Assembly: GCA_946811185.2 (NCBI GenBank) | Contig: OX328098.1 | Coordinates: 45,881,650 to 45,945,649 of the forward strand | From: Hippopus hippopus | Lineage: Eukaryota > Mollusca > Bivalvia > Cardiida > Cardiidae | DNA: 64,000 bases | Reading direction: 5' to 3' | Shown here: in pieces, positions 53,401-62,802 of the stretch | Layout: each line of letters opens with the position of its first letter | Position numbering within the stretch: position 1 is the stretch's first letter | Notes under the pieces: generated by a model | Database searches by the model: none | The model's input: only the letters and a program-made list of their open reading frames with translations | Told to the model about the DNA's origin: nothing | Program-made: the position numbers and the translations under genes

Positions 53401-56400
53401 ACAGTGTTTCCAAAAGCAGTCTATCTCAGGGTCATTAAAAACTCAGAATTGTGTGGTAAAAGGTTAAACCTTTATCAAAGTAATCCTGTGTTTTAATCAC
53501 CCTAACGAAAAATGTACTCGGAATCATTTTGGGAATAGGAGAAAATGCTGGTGCATTTTTTGGTCACATTTAACTCTTGACCACACCACAAATTTTGGAC
53601 TAGACCAAATTGAAAGCATTTGCAGCTGACAACATAAATACATGTATAGCTCAAATGATGATTTTTATCTTTAGAAGGAAACATTGTGGGAAAAGGAGAA
53701 AATGCTGGTTACCAGCATTTTCTCCTTTTCCCACAATGTTTTCAAAAGGCTTCTTCCTTGGGGTCGTTAAAAGTTGGGAATGTGTGGTAAAGAGTTAATT
53801 TGTTGTCTGTAAATGCTTTGAATTCTGACCAGTCTGAAATTTTGTCATGTGGTGAAGATTTAAAGGTTAGCGTAGGACACTTTTGCAGGTTTGTTGAAGG
53901 TGTAGCACTTGAAGCACTGGGTTTTTCATGGAAGCTTTCGAAGGCAATACACTTCAGAGTTCTGGCCTAGTACTGGTGAAACAGAGGACGTACATTAACT
54001 CTTTACCAAAAGACTTAAGACTGGTTCAAATTGAAAGCAATAGAAGACGACGTATCAAATCTAGCTGAAATAATGATACTTGTTTCTGAAAATGTAGAAA
54101 ACCATGTGGAAAAAGTAGAAAATGCTGGTTACCAGCATTTTCTCCTATTCCAACAGGGTTTTTAAAAGGCCTTTCCCTTAGGGTCTTTAAAGCTCCAGAT
54201 TGTGTGGTAAAGGATTAATAAGTCAGCTGTCACATTGGTATGACTGCAATAGTGGTGAGGGCAGCATAAAACAAGATTTAGTCAGTGTATCCATTTAGCA
54301 GGCTATGTAGATCAAGATACAAATACTTTTTGTTCAGCCTGATCTAAGAATTTTTGGAACTTCATCCTAAATTTGCAATGTTGAAAGAATACACATGTAT
54401 AATACGAAAACTTGTCTAAACTCATTAAACATTTTTTTTTTTTTTTTGACAGCTTACCACCTTTGAAAACATTGTTGCAAAAGGAGAAATAGCAGACAAG
54501 AGACTATTTCCCCTTTTGCCATAATTTTTTCACATTTAGTCATTTATTTTTCCATTACAAGACAATTCCAAATCTTTATGACCCTGACGAAAAAAGGTTT
54601 GGAAAACATTGTGGGAAAAGGAAAAAAACTGCTGGTGACCAACATTTCCTTCTATTCTCTCACTGTTTTCTAGCCTCATTTTGTTAATCATTTATTGTTG
54701 CTTTCTATTTGGACAAGTCTAACCTTTTGTTGTCTCGTTAAGAGTTAAATCTTAATTCATGTTGATTGTCTGTGGTTTTCTTGGATATTTTCAAAGTAGC
54801 TGGCTTCAAGATTTTTTGGGTTATACAGTATATGATCCTGTTTCAGGGTTTCTGGTGTTTTGTCCTTAAATACTGGCCTGTTTGCCTCTGTCTGTCTTGC
54901 GTCAAGACTGCACACTGCTTTCCATTCTTTTGCAACAGTCACATTTGCTGTGATAGTGTTTGCTCTGTGGCCAGCCCTTCGCAGAAATCTCCAGGTTTGT
55001 TTGTTGTTTTGTTGTCCCACTTACTTAGCAACCCTTAGTCAACAACCATTTTAAGTTGCCCTCCGAGTCTTATTCTAGATTAAGGAAGTAGTGCCATTTC
55101 TGATTGGTTAAACCATCTTGAGAGATAACTAAGAATGTTATTAAGAAAGTTTGGTGAATACGGGCCCACATATAATGGACATATGGTTTTCTGTCTGTTT
55201 GTAGCTGCATATGTCTGTCTATTTGTCCTTTCATCTGTCTGTCCATTCGAAACTTATGGAAACCTTTGGGCCAACATTTCCCTGCAACTCCCAATGGGTT
55301 GTAGCTTATGAATGAATTTTCTCTGGTGGTTAGGGACTAATAAGCCTCAGTGAATATTGCAAGTACCATAACTCTAGTTATCTGAATTATCCAGTGATCT
55401 CTCCTATATGCAGGTACGACAGGGTGTCAGCTGATATCATTTGTTTCCATCATTAAGACAAAAAAAATATTGTACTGAAAGTTAGATTAGACAACTAAAT
55501 AAAAAAAAGTGGAAAACCAAAGATAAGGCATTATGCAAGAAAATGCTTGCTTACAACATAATTTATGCTTTTGCCACCATGCTTTTTCATCCTTTATGTA
55601 TTCCAAGTTTTAATGACCCTAGTGAAGAAGGCATTTGAAAAGATCATTGGGAACGGAAAAAATGCACGTAATCAGCACATTGTTTTCTGCCCTTTCCAAG
55701 ATATATTCCATCATTTAACTTTAACTCTTTACCAAACAACAAAATTATGGACTTGGCTAAATTTAAAACATTTGCAGACAACAAATTTAATGTTGCTTAA
55801 ATGGTGATTTCTCTCTTTGGGGTAGTAAACATTGTGGGAAAAGGAAAAACGCTGGTTACCAGCATTTTCTCCTTTTCCCAATGCATTAAAACTCGAGATT
55901 GTGTGGTAAAGGGTTAAGTCACATTCACTTTGTCGCCTGCAAATGCTGAAAATAAGAGTAGTTATTTAATAAAATGAGTAGATGATTTACAGAACTAATA
56001 TCACAATTTTTTTCCTTTTCTGCTTACAGTATGTATATCCAGGATCTCAAGCGGGTTTGACAACAGTTTTGGTCATTTCCACACTGTTGACTTTGACCTT
56101 AGTGTCCAACACAGCAGCCATTCTGTTTGTCATTGTGATTGTTTTCATCACATTTGTCTGCCCAGCCTGGTTAATAACTCTTCAACCATACAAAAAGTAA
56201 CGTTTTTATCAAATACTTTTTATGAATCCATTAATGTTATTCTTAGATTTTAGCCATGCTGTGGCAAAAGGGGGGGGGGGTTTAATGCACCTCTATGATG
56301 CATTATACATGTACCAGCAAGTCATAATATGGACCCATAAAATCAATTTTGTCTAAAAACCATCCTAATCCTGAGGTCCATGGACATGCAGAGAAGTTAA

Positions 56401-57631
56401 AACGGACTGCACAGGCTTAACTGGGTCGTTACTTTTTGCAGATGCATTAAACCCGTTTTCACTTCTAAAGGGTATTCCTTACCTGAATGGTTGAGTTGTT
56501 TGATTTGCAATCAGGAAATCTCAGGGCAGCAACCATTCTAAATACTGTTCTAGTTCTCTAGAATTTTCTTAGATTTGGAAAGAAACAAATTCTGGTTGGC
56601 TAAACTAAAATTTAAGCTGTGGTTGGCAAACCATATTGTTTTTCAGTCTAAATTTAGAGTTGGTCTACTAAAGTTATATTTGGAATGGTTGATGAATGTG
56701 TGCCCCTGTTGCCCAAACAAGTCACTTTGGCTTGTCCCTTGGCAAGGCTTGGCTAATGCTTAGCTCTGATGAAAGACAAGAAAAAAAATCTCTTCCAGTG
56801 ATATTGTTGAATTAATATCAAAAGCAAGGTGAAACCCAATTCAGACGAAAAACACTTAGAAAGCTAAATAAATGAAATGGACATTTGAACTTCAAGTATG
56901 TAACAAAAGGTAATACTTTAGATGAGGTACAAAATGGTCAAATGTTTAAGGTAGGAGAACGTTTAGTTGTTTTATTTTGCTATTTTTTTTTGTAGCACCA
57001 GAAACTGTATAGCCTGCTCTGAGGTATACTTAGAATGAACATTGTTGATTGAATTGTCACTGGTTCAATCTTCCAAGGTTAAAGTGCCTTTCACAAATGT
57101 AGGTGATTTTACGGACAGTGTAGATTAAGGAACAGACTGCAGTCTGTTCTCTTATCTACACTGTCCGCCTTGCTGAGACTTTGTGGACAAGAGCAACCTT
57201 GACATCACAAATACTAGGGTCTTCTTCCCAGTCTGAAAGTGTCTATTGGATTTATTCAGTGCTGTAAGGTTTAATTTCCTACTAGAGGACAACATTTTAA
57301 GATTGGTATACATTGAAAGACAAACTTAATCCGTTGCCATACAACCCCAAGTTTTAATCAGACTGAGGTAGAAGGCTTTTGTTAACATTTTGGGTAAAGG
57401 AGAAAATGCTGGTAACTAGCATTTCCTCCTTTTCCCACAATGTTTTCTAACCTTCAAAAAACAAAGTTCAATATTTGACTCACATTCATTTTGTCATCTG
57501 CAAACTCTTTCAATTTGGACAAGTCTATAATTTTGTTGTTTGGTAGAGAATTAAAGATGATACAAGATTATTTTCTCCTGATTTTCAGTAACATTTATGG
57601 ACCATGGGATGAAGCGGTTATTCAAGAATGA
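47456..57631 (+). CDS. PIGC: GPI GlcNAc-transferase subunit C
   Basis: Seven exons: 47456-47567, 48887-48956, 50287-50438, 53074-53242, 54847-54994, 56030-56196 and 57589-57631 (stop TGA). Phases close for 286 residues; human PIGC has 297. PIGC is a multi-pass ER membrane subunit of the complex that puts GlcNAc on phosphatidylinositol, the first step of GPI-anchor synthesis. Recognisable parts are WQKILYKDQGVPDYYVD near the N-terminus, HIRKYEYWSVV, FSYCLSPVLVSLTETIATDT, YGADAE, FASVCLASRLHTAFHSFATV, FALWPALRRNL, and the C-terminal NIYGPWDEAVIQE. Hydrophobic membrane segments are visible in exons 3 to 6. Exon 1 has a weak donor (T then GTTAGA), but its phase and the protein match demand it. 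Reading past the exon 6 donor would give a TAA and lose the conserved IYGPWDEA end, so the seventh exon is needed. Introns hold many M1 copies. Confidence 0.95.
48486..48711 (-). mobile_element. M1 MITE, - orientation
   Basis: TTAATGCTTTACCACACAAC to TTTGGTAAAGGGTTTA. Confidence 0.8.
49371..49395 (+). repeat. Poly-C tract
   Basis: About 25 bp, almost all C, in PIGC intron 2. Confidence 0.9.
49515..49700 (-). mobile_element. tRNA-derived SINE copy 1
   Basis: CGAACATGAAAGTCGAACCC, GCGGAAAAGATC, GAGGTTTAAAAGACCAA, CTTAACCACAG and TAAAGAGAATTCTCCCCAAT match copy 2 at 49790-50015. Confidence 0.7.
49790..50015 (-). mobile_element. tRNA-derived SINE copy 2
   Basis: On the minus strand: TTAGTTCAGTGGTTAAGGTA (box A) and CACAGGTTCAAATCCCGCC (box B). 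With copy 1 it forms a close direct repeat ending GAAGCTATGCAGTA.GGAAGG. Confidence 0.75.
50031..50198 (-). mobile_element. M1 MITE, worn
   Basis: TTTCAAATTTAAAGCAGTTGC to TTCAGCCAAGGGTTTA; half the hairpin is lost. Confidence 0.65.
50764..51029 (-). mobile_element. M2 MITE
   Basis: GTTCTCTGGCAAAAAGGTGC start, hairpin CCAGGTCAGCCTGCGCA / TGCGCAGGCTGATCTGG, and GCCCCCTTTTCACGGAGAAC end. Confidence 0.85.
51101..51137 (+). repeat. (GT)n microsatellite
   Basis: About 37 bp of GTGTGT with two C interruptions. Confidence 0.9.
51271..51393 (-). mobile_element. M1 MITE, truncated
   Basis: Hairpin TTGGTTACCAGCATTTTC to GTGTGGGAAATGGTTAA; one half is missing. Confidence 0.65.
51549..51776 (+). mobile_element. 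M1 MITE, + orientation
   Basis: TTGACTCTTTACCAAACAATT to TTTGGTAAAGAGTTAA. Confidence 0.85.
52230..52449 (+). mobile_element. M1 MITE, + orientation, back-to-back with the next
   Basis: TTAACCCTTTACCATACAATC to GTTGTGTGGTTA with a perfect hairpin. A 30-bp stray M1 end (TTAACCCTTTACAATACAG) lies just before it at 52202. Confidence 0.85.
52448..52667 (-). mobile_element. M1 MITE, young subfamily
   Basis: TTACCAAACGACAAACTTTT to GGGAAAGGGTTAA; near-identical to 27154-27383 and 42018-42246. Confidence 0.9.
52683..52772 (+). mobile_element. M1 internal fragment
   Basis: GGAAACATTGTGGGAAAAAG, CTAGTAACCAG, then AATCCCATCATGTGAGCCAC; both ends are missing. Confidence 0.6.
52778..52993 (+). mobile_element. 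M1 MITE, + orientation
   Basis: TTTCACAAATGATCTCGAG to TTATTTGAGTAAATTC; hairpin ATGCTGGTAACCAGTAT. Confidence 0.7.
53296..53467 (-). mobile_element. M1 MITE, partial
   Basis: ACAGATGAGAATTCAAATGC to GTGGTAAAAGGTTAA; the outer end of the left half is lost. It begins 54 bp beyond the PIGC exon 4 donor. Confidence 0.7.
53464..53863 (+). mobile_element. M1 copy split by another M1
   Basis: The left part, TTAAACCTTTATCAAAGTAA to GGTCACATTTAA, and the right part, TTAATTTGTTGTCTGTAAATG to GTGGTGAAGATTTA, belong to one copy. A second M1 sits between them. Confidence 0.85.
53570..53798 (-). mobile_element. M1 MITE inserted inside another M1
   Basis: TTAACTCTTGACCACACCAC to GTGGTAAAGAGTTAA with a perfect hairpin; it occupies the internal TTAA of the host copy. 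Confidence 0.9.
53995..54218 (-). mobile_element. M1 MITE, - orientation
   Basis: TTAACTCTTTACCAAAAGAC to GTGGTAAAGGATTAA. Confidence 0.8.
54553..54748 (+). mobile_element. M1 MITE, worn
   Basis: CATTACAAGACAATTCC start, CTGGTGACCAACATTTCC centre, TCGTTAAGAGTTAA end. Confidence 0.7.
55592..55950 (+). mobile_element. M1 copy split by another M1
   Basis: The left part runs to CCATCATTTAAC; the right part resumes GTCACATTCACTTTGTCGCC after the inserted copy. Confidence 0.75.
55721..55917 (-). mobile_element. M1 MITE inside another M1
   Basis: TTAACTCTTTACCAAACAAC to GTGGTAAAGGGTTAA, hairpin CGCTGGTTACCAGCATT. Confidence 0.85.
56253..56463 (-). mobile_element. M2 MITE, hairpin mostly lost
   Basis: CTGTGGCAAAAGGGGGGGGG, TTTAATGCACCTCTATGATG, and GATGCATTAAACCCGTTTTC end; it lies just after PIGC exon 6. 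Confidence 0.75.
56522..56706. repeat. Palindromic repeat with AACCATTCTAAATA ends
   Basis: AACCATTCTAAATACTGTTC on the left mirrors TATATTTGGAATGGTTGATG on the right. Related ends occur near 24757, 33450 and 45830. Confidence 0.55.
57110..57172. repeat. Short palindromic repeat, ACAGTGTAGAT type
   Basis: GGACAGTGTAGATTAAGGAA, CAGACTGCAGTCTG, then TTCTCTTATCTACACTGTCC. Relatives are near 950-1010, 3370-3430, 15172-15205, 39330-39372 and 54300-54350. Confidence 0.65.
57326..57554 (+). mobile_element. M1 MITE before the last PIGC exon
   Basis: TTAATCCGTTGCCATACAAC to TTTGGTAGAGAATTAA. It ends 34 bp before exon 57589. Confidence 0.8.
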
Positions 57632-57774
57632 AGGAACAGGCATTATGTTTCTGCCTATGGTGAAATCTCCTCACCCATTGCCATATGAGGCAAGTTGCAG
57701 ACTGGTCTTGTTTGAAGGTGTTATTAGGAAAAGAGATCAAAGTTGTACAGCTGAAACTTGAATGCAGAGACATT

Positions 57775-57985
57775 TTAACTTTTTACCACACATTCCGACT
57801 TTTAACGACCCTGAAAGAGAAGGCTTTTGAAAACATTGTGGGAAAAGGAGAAAATGCTGGTAACCAAGATTTTCTCCTTTTTCTACAATGTTTTCTAATC
57901 TATCAAAGACAGAAATTGTCATTTTAGCAACATTTAATTTGCCAATTTGATCCTGCCCAAAATTTTGTAATTTGATAAAGAATTC
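57775..57985 (+). mobile_element. M1 MITE, + orientation
   Basis: TTAACTTTTTACCACACATTC to TTTGATAAAGAATTC. Confidence 0.8.
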
Positions 57986-58419
57986 AAACTACTATGACAA
58001 ATGAAGAAATTGCCTATTGTATTTACTTATTTCCCTATTTGTTATTATATATTCAAATGTCTCTTTCTGGTTTTGGGTTGATCAGTGATTATACTGTAAG
58101 GAATGGCCAGGCGCTCATTGGCACTACTGAGATTTTCATTAGAGTTTCCTTGGGCATAGACACTTGGGAACCCCAGCCTTGTACTGGTGAAACCCAGGAT
58201 ACAGGTCAAAAAAATGGGCTTTTTCTGTGATATAACTGAAAGGTTGTTGAAATTGGCCTAACACACCATTTAATCAATCAACTGCAGAAGTATCTAAACA
58301 TGCATGCATGAGGGAAAGGTTCAAAGAAAGAAAGACACTGTCCCCTTCTTCATCCTAAAATGGGAAAAGAAATTGTCTTCATTGCCTACTGCTGGTGAAA
58401 TCAGGGACACATAGAAAAC

Positions 58420-58650
58420 AAAAGCACCGCATGGGGTCAACATTACTCAACTGCAGGTGCTTTTAGAAATAGAATGATTTTCAGTGTACGATAAATGCTA
58501 AATAAAAAAAAAGGGGGGCATAACTATGTCAAAAATATTTCTTATGGTTACCTGCCATACTGGAATGGATTCCCCTTTTGAATGATAACAACTAGTCCGA
58601 GTATGAAATAAATATCTTCAGTAATGACAGAGATATTATAAAATTGCAAA
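58420..58650. repeat. Mollusc-type dispersed repeat
   Basis: AAAAGCACCGCATGGGGTCAA, ATTTTCAGTG, GGGGCATAACTATGTCAAAA, GGTTACCTGCCATAC and CAGTAATGACAGAGATATTA, the same block order as 18855-19085. Confidence 0.6.
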
Positions 58651-58657
58651 GTTTGTC

Positions 58658-58886
58658 CTCAACCCTTTACCAAACAATCCCGGGTTTTCACGACCCTGTA
58701 GAAGAGGCCTTTTAAAAACATTGTGGAAAAAGGAGATAATGCTGGTAGCCAGCATTTTCTCCTTTTTCCACAATGTTTTCTACCCTATCAAAGCAAGATT
58801 GCACCATTTGAACCACATTGAAATTGTTGTCTGCAAATGCTTTCAATTTGAACAAGGCTTACGTTTTGTCATCTGGTAAAGCGTTA
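58658..58886 (+). mobile_element. M1 MITE, + orientation
   Basis: TCAACCCTTTACCAAACAATC to ATCTGGTAAAGCGTTAA. Confidence 0.85.
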
Positions 58887-59001
58887 AACGCAGTTTATTT
58901 CATGCATGGTGTTCGTGGAGTTAAAGAAAAAATGCTTTTCATGTTGAGTAACTTTTCCTCTTGCCACTTTCTTTACAGTAGAAAAAAGCTGTAGGAAATC
59001 C

Positions 59002-59209
59002 TGTACCACAGTGTTTTTAGACACTGAGGAAGACACCTTTGGAAAACATCTTGGAAAAAGGAGAAAATGCTGCTAACCAGCATTTTCTCCTTTTTCAACA
59101 GTGTTTTCTACTCTATCACAAAGAACTGCCATCATTTTAGCTACATTTGTCTCCTGCAACTGCTTTCAGTTTGAACTAGGCTAAAATTTTGTCACCTGGT
59201 AAAGAGTGG
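59002..59209 (+). mobile_element. M1 MITE, + orientation
   Basis: GTACCACAGTGTTTTTAGAC to CACCTGGTAAAGAGT; hairpin ATGCTGCTAACCAGCAT. Confidence 0.75.
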
Positions 59210-60041
59210 TGGAAGTTAAAACATGTAGTTGAATGGTCATAAGGTTCACAGAGCAATACTAAAATCTTTGCTTTTATGTAAGGTGTGTCTTTGTCTGTTT
59301 TGTTAGAATTAAAATCTAGAAAAAGACTCAATGTGTTGCCTTTTCCTTTCTTAGAAATGAAAATGAATTTTAGGATTGTTTTTGATATAAATAAGCTATA
59401 CAAATTATACTAAAACTTGCCAAAAGTGACTTTATACCACAGCCTTTGATTGTAAAGAAGGATGTGCATCACACAAAAATGACTACATTAAAAAAATCCT
59501 CTCTTCCTATATTGTCTTCCTTCCTCCCTTCCCTTCCCTTCTTGAACAGATGAAATTACTACGATGTCAGCTTCTCCTCTATGCACTATGCACGAAAACG
59601 TAGCTGTGCATCAAGATCAGCCTGCTTAGAGATTCTGTCCAATTTTAACCACACAATGCCTGCAAAGCATTTTGGCACGATGTTGACAGGGAAATAAATC
59701 AAATTCAGAGAGGGAAGAATCCAATTTTTAACATTTGGCAATAATTTGGTTGAATCACTGCCATCCTTAACTGTTCAGCTGAACTGGTAGAATATTTTGC
59801 ATCAGTTGAATCTAAAGAAGTGCAATGCACTACATGTCCAGTGAAGCTCGACTTTTGTTTGGGGGAAAAAATGAAATATTTATGAGTTTGTTGTACTGAA
59901 CATTTGATCAATAAAGTGTTTGCCATTCAGGATTTGTTCAAGTTTTTTTCTTCACTTAGTATTTTATGGGCATATTAAAATATCATACAATGATTTCTTC
60001 CCTGAGTTTATGTAAATTATCTTTGTAAGTCTTTCCCTCTT

Positions 60042-60272
60042 ACACTCTTTACCAAATGACAAAATTTTAGACTTGTCCATATTGAACACACTTTCTGACA
60101 ATGAATTAAATGCAGCTCAAATGATCAGATTTCTCTCAGGAAGAGCAGAAAAGATTGTGGAAAAAGTAGAAAATGCTGGTTACCGGCATTTATATCTCCT
60201 TTTTCAATAATGTTTTAAAAACACTTTTTCAACATGGTTGTTAAAATTCAGGACTATTCGTAAATGGTTAAA
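60042..60272 (-). mobile_element. M1 MITE, - orientation
   Basis: CACTCTTTACCAAATGACAA to TTCGTAAATGGTTAA. Confidence 0.75.
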
Positions 60273-60412
60273 TTGAAACTTGATCCAAGGAGCTTAGTCT
60301 TAGTTGCAATTGTTGCATGTTTAAACATGGCCTAGATATTGTGAAAACTGCTGGGAATGTTTGCAGAAACCAGAGCAGTTGATATACTTGGTATAGTTTC
60401 ATTCTATCCAAA

Positions 60413-60623
60413 TTTAACACTTTAAATACCAAATAATCTCGACTCCTCTTTTAACAACCAATGGAAAAAGGCTTTTGAAAACATTGTGGGAAAAAAGGAG
60501 AAAATGACAGTAACCAGCAATGTTTTTTACTCTTTCAAAGTCAAATCCCATATTTTAGCTACGTTTAAGTTGTGTGCAAATGCTTTCAATTTGGACTAGC
60601 ATAAAATTTTGTTGTTTTGTTAA
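60413..60623 (+). mobile_element. M1 MITE, + orientation
   Basis: TTTAACACTTTAAATACC to GTTGTTTTGTTAA; one hairpin arm is deleted; the TTAA is shared with the next copy. Confidence 0.75.
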
Positions 60624-60848
60624 CCCTTTCCCAAACAATCCCTGGTTTTTACGGGTCAGGAATAGAAGCCTTTTGAAAACATTGTGGGAAAAGGAGAAAA
60701 TGCTGGTAACCAGCATTTTCTCCTTTTCCCACAATGTTTTCTACCCTATCATATAGAAAAAATCATCTTTTTAGCAACTGTTAATTTGTCATCTGCAAAA
60801 TGCTTTCAATTTGGTCTGGTCCAAAATTTGCCGTTTGGGAAAGGGTTA
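60620..60848 (+). mobile_element. M1 MITE, + orientation, full length
   Basis: TTAACCCTTTCCCAAACAATC to TTTGGGAAAGGGTTAA with a perfect hairpin. Confidence 0.9.
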
Positions 60849-61377
60849 AGATTTAATATTGACTGCATCACAATTTATAAACAAATACTCAAACAAGATA
60901 AACCGGCTGTAGTGACAGTTCAGAAAACACTGTTACAAAAGGGCAAAAAGTTTATTATTTGGTCTATCACAACATTGCTACATGTGTAGGAGTTTCTGTA
61001 ACTTTTTTTTTTTCAGTCTAAATCTAGAAGTTTGAAAGGTCCCGCTTTTAGATAACAGATTCTTGTAGAATTTAAAATTTACTTTTTTTCCCGTCTAACC
61101 TCTTGAAATAGACCTCTGCTTCAAGATTATTTTTATCTCATCGCAGACACTCTTAAAAAAAGAACTTGACCAAAAATGATTCAACTTTATACACCAAAGT
61201 AGATCTATCTCTAGTTCCAGTCGAAATAGGCTCTAGGACACTTTTGAAAAAACTAGTCTATGCTTAAGACTTATGCTAAAGACTATACCTATGCTGTAGA
61301 CTTTAAGAAATCATTGATAGTGACAGTCTGTTACTTTAAACATGTATTTTTTCACATTAAAATTTTTTTGGTAACCT

Positions 61378-61591
61378 TTAACCATCACGACTTTCAACGA
61401 CCCTGAAAAAGAAGCTATTTGAAAACATTGTGGAAAAAGAATTAACTGCTGGTAACCAGCATTTTCTCCTTTTCCCACAATGTTGAGAACTACCCTTCCC
61501 ACAACAAATTTCCATTTTTCAGTCACATTTATTTTATCGATTGCTTTGAATTTGGTCTTGTCTAAAGTTTTGTTGTTTGATTAAGAGTTAA
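61378..61591 (+). mobile_element. M1 MITE, + orientation
   Basis: TTAACCATCACGACTTTCAAC to TTTGATTAAGAGTTAA. Confidence 0.75.
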
Positions 61592-61831
61592 ACCTTTTTT
61601 TCGTGAACATAGATTAGCCGTATTCTATTTAATTATGAAGTTTTTAAAAGCCGTCTGCTTAAAAAATGTAGTTTATCATTTAAGAACTACATTATTATTT
61701 CCCTTGAACTATGATAATCACAATTTTCAAAATGTTTTCTCCCTTGTTTTTTCTGTCACAAAGAGTGACCTCCCCTGTGTCCTATTACACAATACGTTAA
61801 AATCGTGATCTAGCAGACAAACCAAGGTAGG

Positions 61832-62713
61832 ATGTATCTGGAGAGAGTTACTAGCATTGCAGAGCTCAAGTCGTGTTTAACTCGACTTAACGAAAGCCTG
61901 CCTCGATCCTTTTACTTTGCTGAGCATCTCAAAGTCTTACTAGAGTTCAAATTTGACGATTTCAAAATATATAAAATCAAAGATGGGTGCGATGGGGAGG
62001 ATACTACAGCTCTATTCAGTGTATGTGAGGACAGCAATGAGTCACTCGGAAAGTATGCTGTATCTTACGAGGAAAAAGACGCTGAGCTCGTATTTCATGC
62101 CTTGAGGGATAGACTTGACTGGTCGAAACGGAACTTTCTCCATTCTTTTCCACACCACCAGCGACCCCATCTTCAGCAAGTATTAAGCGCAACCGGTGCC
62201 AGCATTGAACACGACACTAAATGTTTTGTGTTTGCTTTACATGATGCTAAGAGACTACCAGATATCCGGTCGGACACAGAATCTGAAATAAAGAAAATCA
62301 GTCCTGATCTGGCTCACGTAATTAATGAAAACTGGAAATTTAGAAGTAAAACTTCAGAGAAAAGAATCCGTGACGAGTTGGAGAAGGGTATTGGTTATGG
62401 TGCTTTTGTTGACGGGCAAATGGTCAGCTGGGCTGTTGTGTCGAGATACGGTCCTATCAGCCATTTACACACACTTCCGAAAGCAAGAGGGCGTGGATAC
62501 GCGGCGATGGTTGTCAGCAAATTGTCGCACAATTTATGCAATTTAGGTATAACACCGTTTGCAGATGTAGAGATAGACAATCAGGCTGCCATCAATCTCT
62601 TTGAAAAACTTGGTTTTGAAGTTCAGTGGAAGTCATCATGGTTATTGCTTGCTCCATCGGGTGTTCAGGGAGATGACAAAGTATGGAAGAGTGGGAAATT
62701 TACCCTGTGTTAG
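61832..62713 (+). CDS. Glycine N-acyltransferase-like protein (GNAT fold)
   Basis: A single uninterrupted frame of 293 residues, the usual length of the GLYAT family (about 295). Family members move an acyl group from acyl-CoA to glycine or another amine, often in mitochondria. The N-terminal part (YLERVTSIAELKSCLTRL) and the region before the GNAT core (ISPDLAHVINENWKFRSK) fit the GLYAT N-terminal domain. The C-terminal third has the acetyl-CoA-binding loop ARGRGYAAMVV (pattern RxxGxG/A), then ADVEIDNQAAINLFEKLGF, the typical GNAT beta4-alpha4 end. The start is the first ATG of the frame, with GTAGG before it. No intron is visible, unlike the other genes here, so the gene is either naturally single-exon or a retrocopy. 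Its codons are intact. Orthology to a named human GLYATL gene cannot be settled. Confidence 0.85.
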   Translation: MYLERVTSIAELKSCLTRLNESLPRSFYFAEHLKVLLEFKFDDFKIYKIKDGCDGEDTTALFSVCEDSNESLGKYAVSYEEKDAELVFHALRDRLDWSKRNFLHSFPHHQRPHLQQVLSATGASIEHDTKCFVFALHDAKRLPDIRSDTESEIKKISPDLAHVINENWKFRSKTSEKRIRDELEKGIGYGAFVDGQMVSWAVVSRYGPISHLHTLPKARGRGYAAMVVSKLSHNLCNLGITPFADVEIDNQAAINLFEKLGFEVQWKSSWLLLAPSGVQGDDKVWKSGKFTLC

Positions 62714-62773
62714 ACTTGTTAGTTTTGTGATATGATTGGCTTGTGGAAGACTGATTATGTAAAGAGTAGTGGA

Positions 62774-62801
62774 GGAGAGAGAGAGAGAGAGAGAGAGAGA
62801 G
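62774..62801 (+). repeat. (GA)n microsatellite
   Basis: About 28 bp of GAGAGA directly before the M2 copy. Confidence 0.9.
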
Positions 62802-62802
62802 C

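Larger units (their letters stand above)
57632..61831. other. Region between PIGC and the acyltransferase gene
   Basis: No further gene was seen. It contains M1 copies (57775-57985, 58658-58886, 59002-59209, 60042-60272, 60413-60623, 60620-60848 and 61378-61591) and a mollusc-type repeat at about 58420-58650. AATAAA at 59910-59915 could serve a long PIGC 3' UTR, but this cannot be decided here. Confidence 0.5.
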
